From contig OZ244981.1 in NCBI GenBank assembly GCA_965223085.1, forward strand, positions 4,278,001-4,342,000: DNA of 64,000 nt, in the 5' to 3' direction. Below, piece by piece: positions 61,702-64,000 of the stretch. The position numbers and the translations under genes are program-made. Source of the DNA: CBDCVO01 sp965223085 (GTDB lineage: Bacteria > Pseudomonadota > Gammaproteobacteria > Ga0077536). A model generated the notes under the pieces. The model ran no database searches. It was not told where the DNA came from and was given only the letters and a program-made list of their open reading frames with translations. Each line of letters starts with the position of its first letter. Positions within the stretch are counted from its first letter, which is position 1.

Positions 61702-62745
61702 ATGCCTGCCATGTTCTACGACTATGCAATTGAGTACGGTTTTTTTGTCGCCAAATGGCTCACCGTACTAATTTCCCTCGCTTTGGTATTACTACTAATT
61801 GTGGCCTTGAGTCTACGTGCTCGCACACAGACATCCGAGCGCCTGGAGATTACTCATCTCAACGATAAATATAAATCTATGGAGCTCTCTTTACAGGGGC
61901 AACTATTGCCGGCGAAGGCGTTCAAGCAGCGGCTCAAAGAACATAAAAAATCACAAAAAGAACGTGCAAAATCAGCGCCGGAGGCGACCCCGAGGAAACG
62001 CGTATTTGTATGTCGTTTCAAAGGCGATATCAGGGCATCGGGCGTCAAGCGCTTGCGCGAGGAAATCACCGCAGCGCTGTCGGTCGCACGCCCGGAGGAT
62101 GAAGTCGTCGCATTGCTTGAAAGCGCCGGTGGCACGATACACGACTACGGTTTGGCCGCTTCGCAACTCGCGCGGGTGCGTGAACATAGCATCCCGCTTA
62201 CAATCTGCATCGATGTCGTTGCCGCCAGCGGTGGCTACATGATGGCTTGTGTGGCCGATCGCATTTTGGCCGCGCCATTTGCAATTGTCGGTTCTATCGG
62301 TGTGATAGGCCAACTACCGAATTTTCATCGCTTGTTGAAAAAACACGACATCGATTTCGAACAGATTACCGCAGGTCGTTACAAGCGCACGCTTACGATT
62401 TTCGGCGAAAACACGGACGCAGATCGAGAAAAATTTGAGAAAGATTTAATTGCCGCGCACGATTTATTTAAGAACTTCGTGCGTAAATACCGACCATCAT
62501 TGGACATCGAATCGGTCGCAACCGGTGAACACTGGTTTGGCACCGAAGCGCTCGAGAAAAACCTAATCGATGAAGTTCAAACCAGCGACGAATATTTGAC
62601 AACTTCAGCACGCAACGCGGATATTTATGAACTGAAGTACATCGACAAGAAATCGTGGTTAGAACGCACGTTGTCACATACCGCGGAAACCAACAATATC
62701 GAACACCGGGAACTGCTCAAACATTTCGCACCTCCTCGGCAATGA
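61702..62745 (+). CDS. sohB: Inner-membrane serine protease SohB
   Basis: About 347 residues of the S49 signal-peptide-peptidase family. An N-terminal membrane helix (residues about 15-40) is followed by a coiled part and the protease domain, with the Ser nucleophile near residue 176 in VVAASGGYMMA and the general-base Lys near 228 in GRYKRTLTIFGE. It acts in the periplasm. The start may be the ATG at 61702 or at 61711. The 3' end overlaps the convergent avtA by 29 bases. Confidence 0.92.
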   Translation: MPAMFYDYAIEYGFFVAKWLTVLISLALVLLLIVALSLRARTQTSERLEITHLNDKYKSMELSLQGQLLPAKAFKQRLKEHKKSQKERAKSAPEATPRKRVFVCRFKGDIRASGVKRLREEITAALSVARPEDEVVALLESAGGTIHDYGLAASQLARVREHSIPLTICIDVVAASGGYMMACVADRILAAPFAIVGSIGVIGQLPNFHRLLKKHDIDFEQITAGRYKRTLTIFGENTDADREKFEKDLIAAHDLFKNFVRKYRPSLDIESVATGEHWFGTEALEKNLIDEVQTSDEYLTTSARNADIYELKYIDKKSWLERTLSHTAETNNIEHRELLKHFAPPRQ

Positions 62746-63958
62746 TCATCAAACCCTGGTTTAGTCGTGGACCCGCTTGGGCGTAGCTTAAACGTAGACA
62801 CTCGTTTAGATGCGGCCACGGTGCTTGCAAGCCGGGACCAAAATAAGGGCCGGGGATCACGAGCACCCCGCGGGCTTTGAGGCGCTCGTAGAGTTCTAGC
62901 GTCGTGATCGGCAAGCCCGGGAACCATAACCACAAGAAAATCGCGCCACCGGGCTGGTGAACGCGAAAATCCAAATCATGAAATGCCTCATGACAGGATC
63001 GTAACGCGCGCTGCGCGAGATCCTCATAATACGGTCGCACTACGTCTCGGGCTAGCGTCAAAACCTCCCCGTTGGCTAACAGGTGCGTGGCAACGGCCGC
63101 GCCTACGGAACAGTTTGCTAAGGTCAGGCCGGCATTTAAGGTAACCAATACGTCGATCAAGGCTTCTGATGCGATCACGATCCCGGTGCGCAAACCAGGC
63201 AAACCGAGTTTCGATAGGCTCATGCACAGGACAACACCCTCATCCCAAAACATCGTCGCGGGCTCAAAGAGAATGTTTGGAAACGGCAAGCCGTAGGCGC
63301 CATCGATAATTAACGGAATGTCGGCCTCGCATGCGAGGCGGCGTAAGTTTGCAAGTTCAGTGTCGCTGATGACGTTGCCAGTCGGGTTGGTCGGACGGCT
63401 GACGCAGATCGCTGCGGTATTCTCATCGATCGTCAGCGCATCGAAGTCGACGTGATATTTGAATGTCCGTGCATCCAGTAGCTCGATGCGAGCAGCTTGT
63501 GAGCGCAGGATGCTAGATGACATCCCAAGATCGTTGTAACCGATATATTCTGGTGATGCCGGCATTAGAATGTGACGCGCGAGCCCTTGAGGATCGTCGC
63601 CCGCGAGCGCGTTGAACAGCATGAAAAAGCTCGCTTGGCTGCCCGTCGTGGTCATAATATGCTTGGCGCTCAAGGACCAACCGTAGTGGCCGTTGAGCAA
63701 ATCCGCCAACGCCTCTAGAAACGGAAGATGTCCGCGCGGATCGGCATAGCACGAGGCCAAAGCACCGAGCTCCCCAGTGTCCGCAAGTTTTTTGAGGATA
63801 TTGTCAAAGCGTTGCATCATCGTGGGGATGACGCTGGGATTGCCGCCGCCGAGATTGATCACCTCGACGCCGGAGTTCAGGACCAGGCCGAGATCGTCCA
63901 TCAATGAGCGTGTGCCGGTGCCGTCGGCCAAGCGTTGCCCAAATTTCGATAGTCGCAT
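62717..63958 (-). CDS. avtA: Valine--pyruvate aminotransferase
   Basis: 413 residues of fold-type I transaminase. AvtA features are the N-terminal MRLSKFGQRLADGTGTRSLMDDLG, INLGGGNPSVIP and the PLP Lys in SLSKLGLPGLRTG. The substrate-binding C-terminal domain is complete. It interconverts alanine and 2-ketoisovalerate with valine and pyruvate. Its stop is inside the convergent sohB gene. Confidence 0.93.
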   Translation of the reverse strand: MRLSKFGQRLADGTGTRSLMDDLGLVLNSGVEVINLGGGNPSVIPTMMQRFDNILKKLADTGELGALASCYADPRGHLPFLEALADLLNGHYGWSLSAKHIMTTTGSQASFFMLFNALAGDDPQGLARHILMPASPEYIGYNDLGMSSSILRSQAARIELLDARTFKYHVDFDALTIDENTAAICVSRPTNPTGNVISDTELANLRRLACEADIPLIIDGAYGLPFPNILFEPATMFWDEGVVLCMSLSKLGLPGLRTGIVIASEALIDVLVTLNAGLTLANCSVGAAVATHLLANGEVLTLARDVVRPYYEDLAQRALRSCHEAFHDLDFRVHQPGGAIFLWLWFPGLPITTLELYERLKARGVLVIPGPYFGPGLQAPWPHLNECLRLSYAQAGPRLNQGLMIIAEEVRNV

Positions 63959-64000
63959 AATCTGATTTCAGTGATTAACGGCACATTGTCGGATAGCCTG

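Overview
The window reads as a chromosomal stretch of an uncultured environmental gammaproteobacterium. The strongest lineage cue is the order uvrC-pgsA-tRNA-Gly-tRNA-Cys-tRNA-Leu on one strand (about 24.7-27.6 kb), the arrangement found in Escherichia coli and relatives. RNase D, Prc, SohB, AvtA, a FadE-type acyl-CoA dehydrogenase, an LpxR-like lipid A deacylase and a LolC/E permease fit the same picture. Squalene-hopene cyclase, a tungsten-type aldehyde ferredoxin oxidoreductase and a PEP-CTERM exported esterase point to a free-living lineage. I see no prophage, CRISPR array, complete insertion sequence or rRNA. Two genes carry single-site disruptions: a G-run frameshift near 12.9 kb and an in-frame TGA near 32.9 kb.

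Layout. 0-8.5 kb: the end of an RND/MMPL exporter, then a predicted methanethiol oxidase (SBP56 family) followed at once by a gene that fuses a Sco-type copper chaperone to a MauG-like di-haem peroxidase. Convergent to these are a tungsten AOR with a MoaD/ThiS-like small protein and a DUF1302 outer-membrane protein. 8.7-22.7 kb is a long minus-strand block of carbon metabolism: hydrolase, class III transaminase, Sel1-repeat protein, broken 3-hydroxyisobutyrate dehydrogenase-like gene, thioesterase, FAD- and FMN-dependent 2-hydroxyacid oxidoreductases, O-acetylhomoserine sulfhydrylase, CoA-binding protein, DmdC-like acyl-CoA dehydrogenase and squalene-hopene cyclase. 23-31 kb: an MFS transporter, three tRNAs, pgsA, uvrC, udg and fadE. 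31-38.5 kb: a GGA-rich structured RNA candidate, a voltage-gated-type K+ channel, the interrupted PEP-CTERM SGNH esterase, tRNA-Ser, a membrane protein with a degenerate GGDEF and a cupin domain, an FKBP isomerase, a small conserved-looking protein and RNase D.

38.5-64 kb: prc; a three-gene RND efflux adaptor-permease-SDR operon with two one-base TAATG junctions; enoyl-CoA hydratase, lipoprotein and MetX-like hydrolase; a BT1-like transporter; a zinc-ribbon membrane protein, a stand-alone RnfD/NqrB-like protein and a DUF2330 protein; msrA; lpxR-like; lolC/E without lolD; a nucleotidyltransferase-like gene; a DMT half transporter; an SDR behind a palindromic operator; a TauE/SafE permease with a DUF1232 partner; a possible PilZ-like protein; sohB and avtA.

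How it may work together (inference): the left end could form a small methylated-sulfur module, in which methanethiol is oxidised to formaldehyde, sulfide and peroxide, the oxidase is matured by the Sco-MauG fusion, aldehyde is removed by the neighbouring AOR, and sulfide or methanethiol is re-assimilated by the O-acetylhomoserine sulfhydrylase. The rest is ordinary housekeeping, envelope and fatty-acid metabolism. Dispersed short palindromic repeats (consensus half GTGCAATATCCGGGCTAG) sit in several intergenic gaps.
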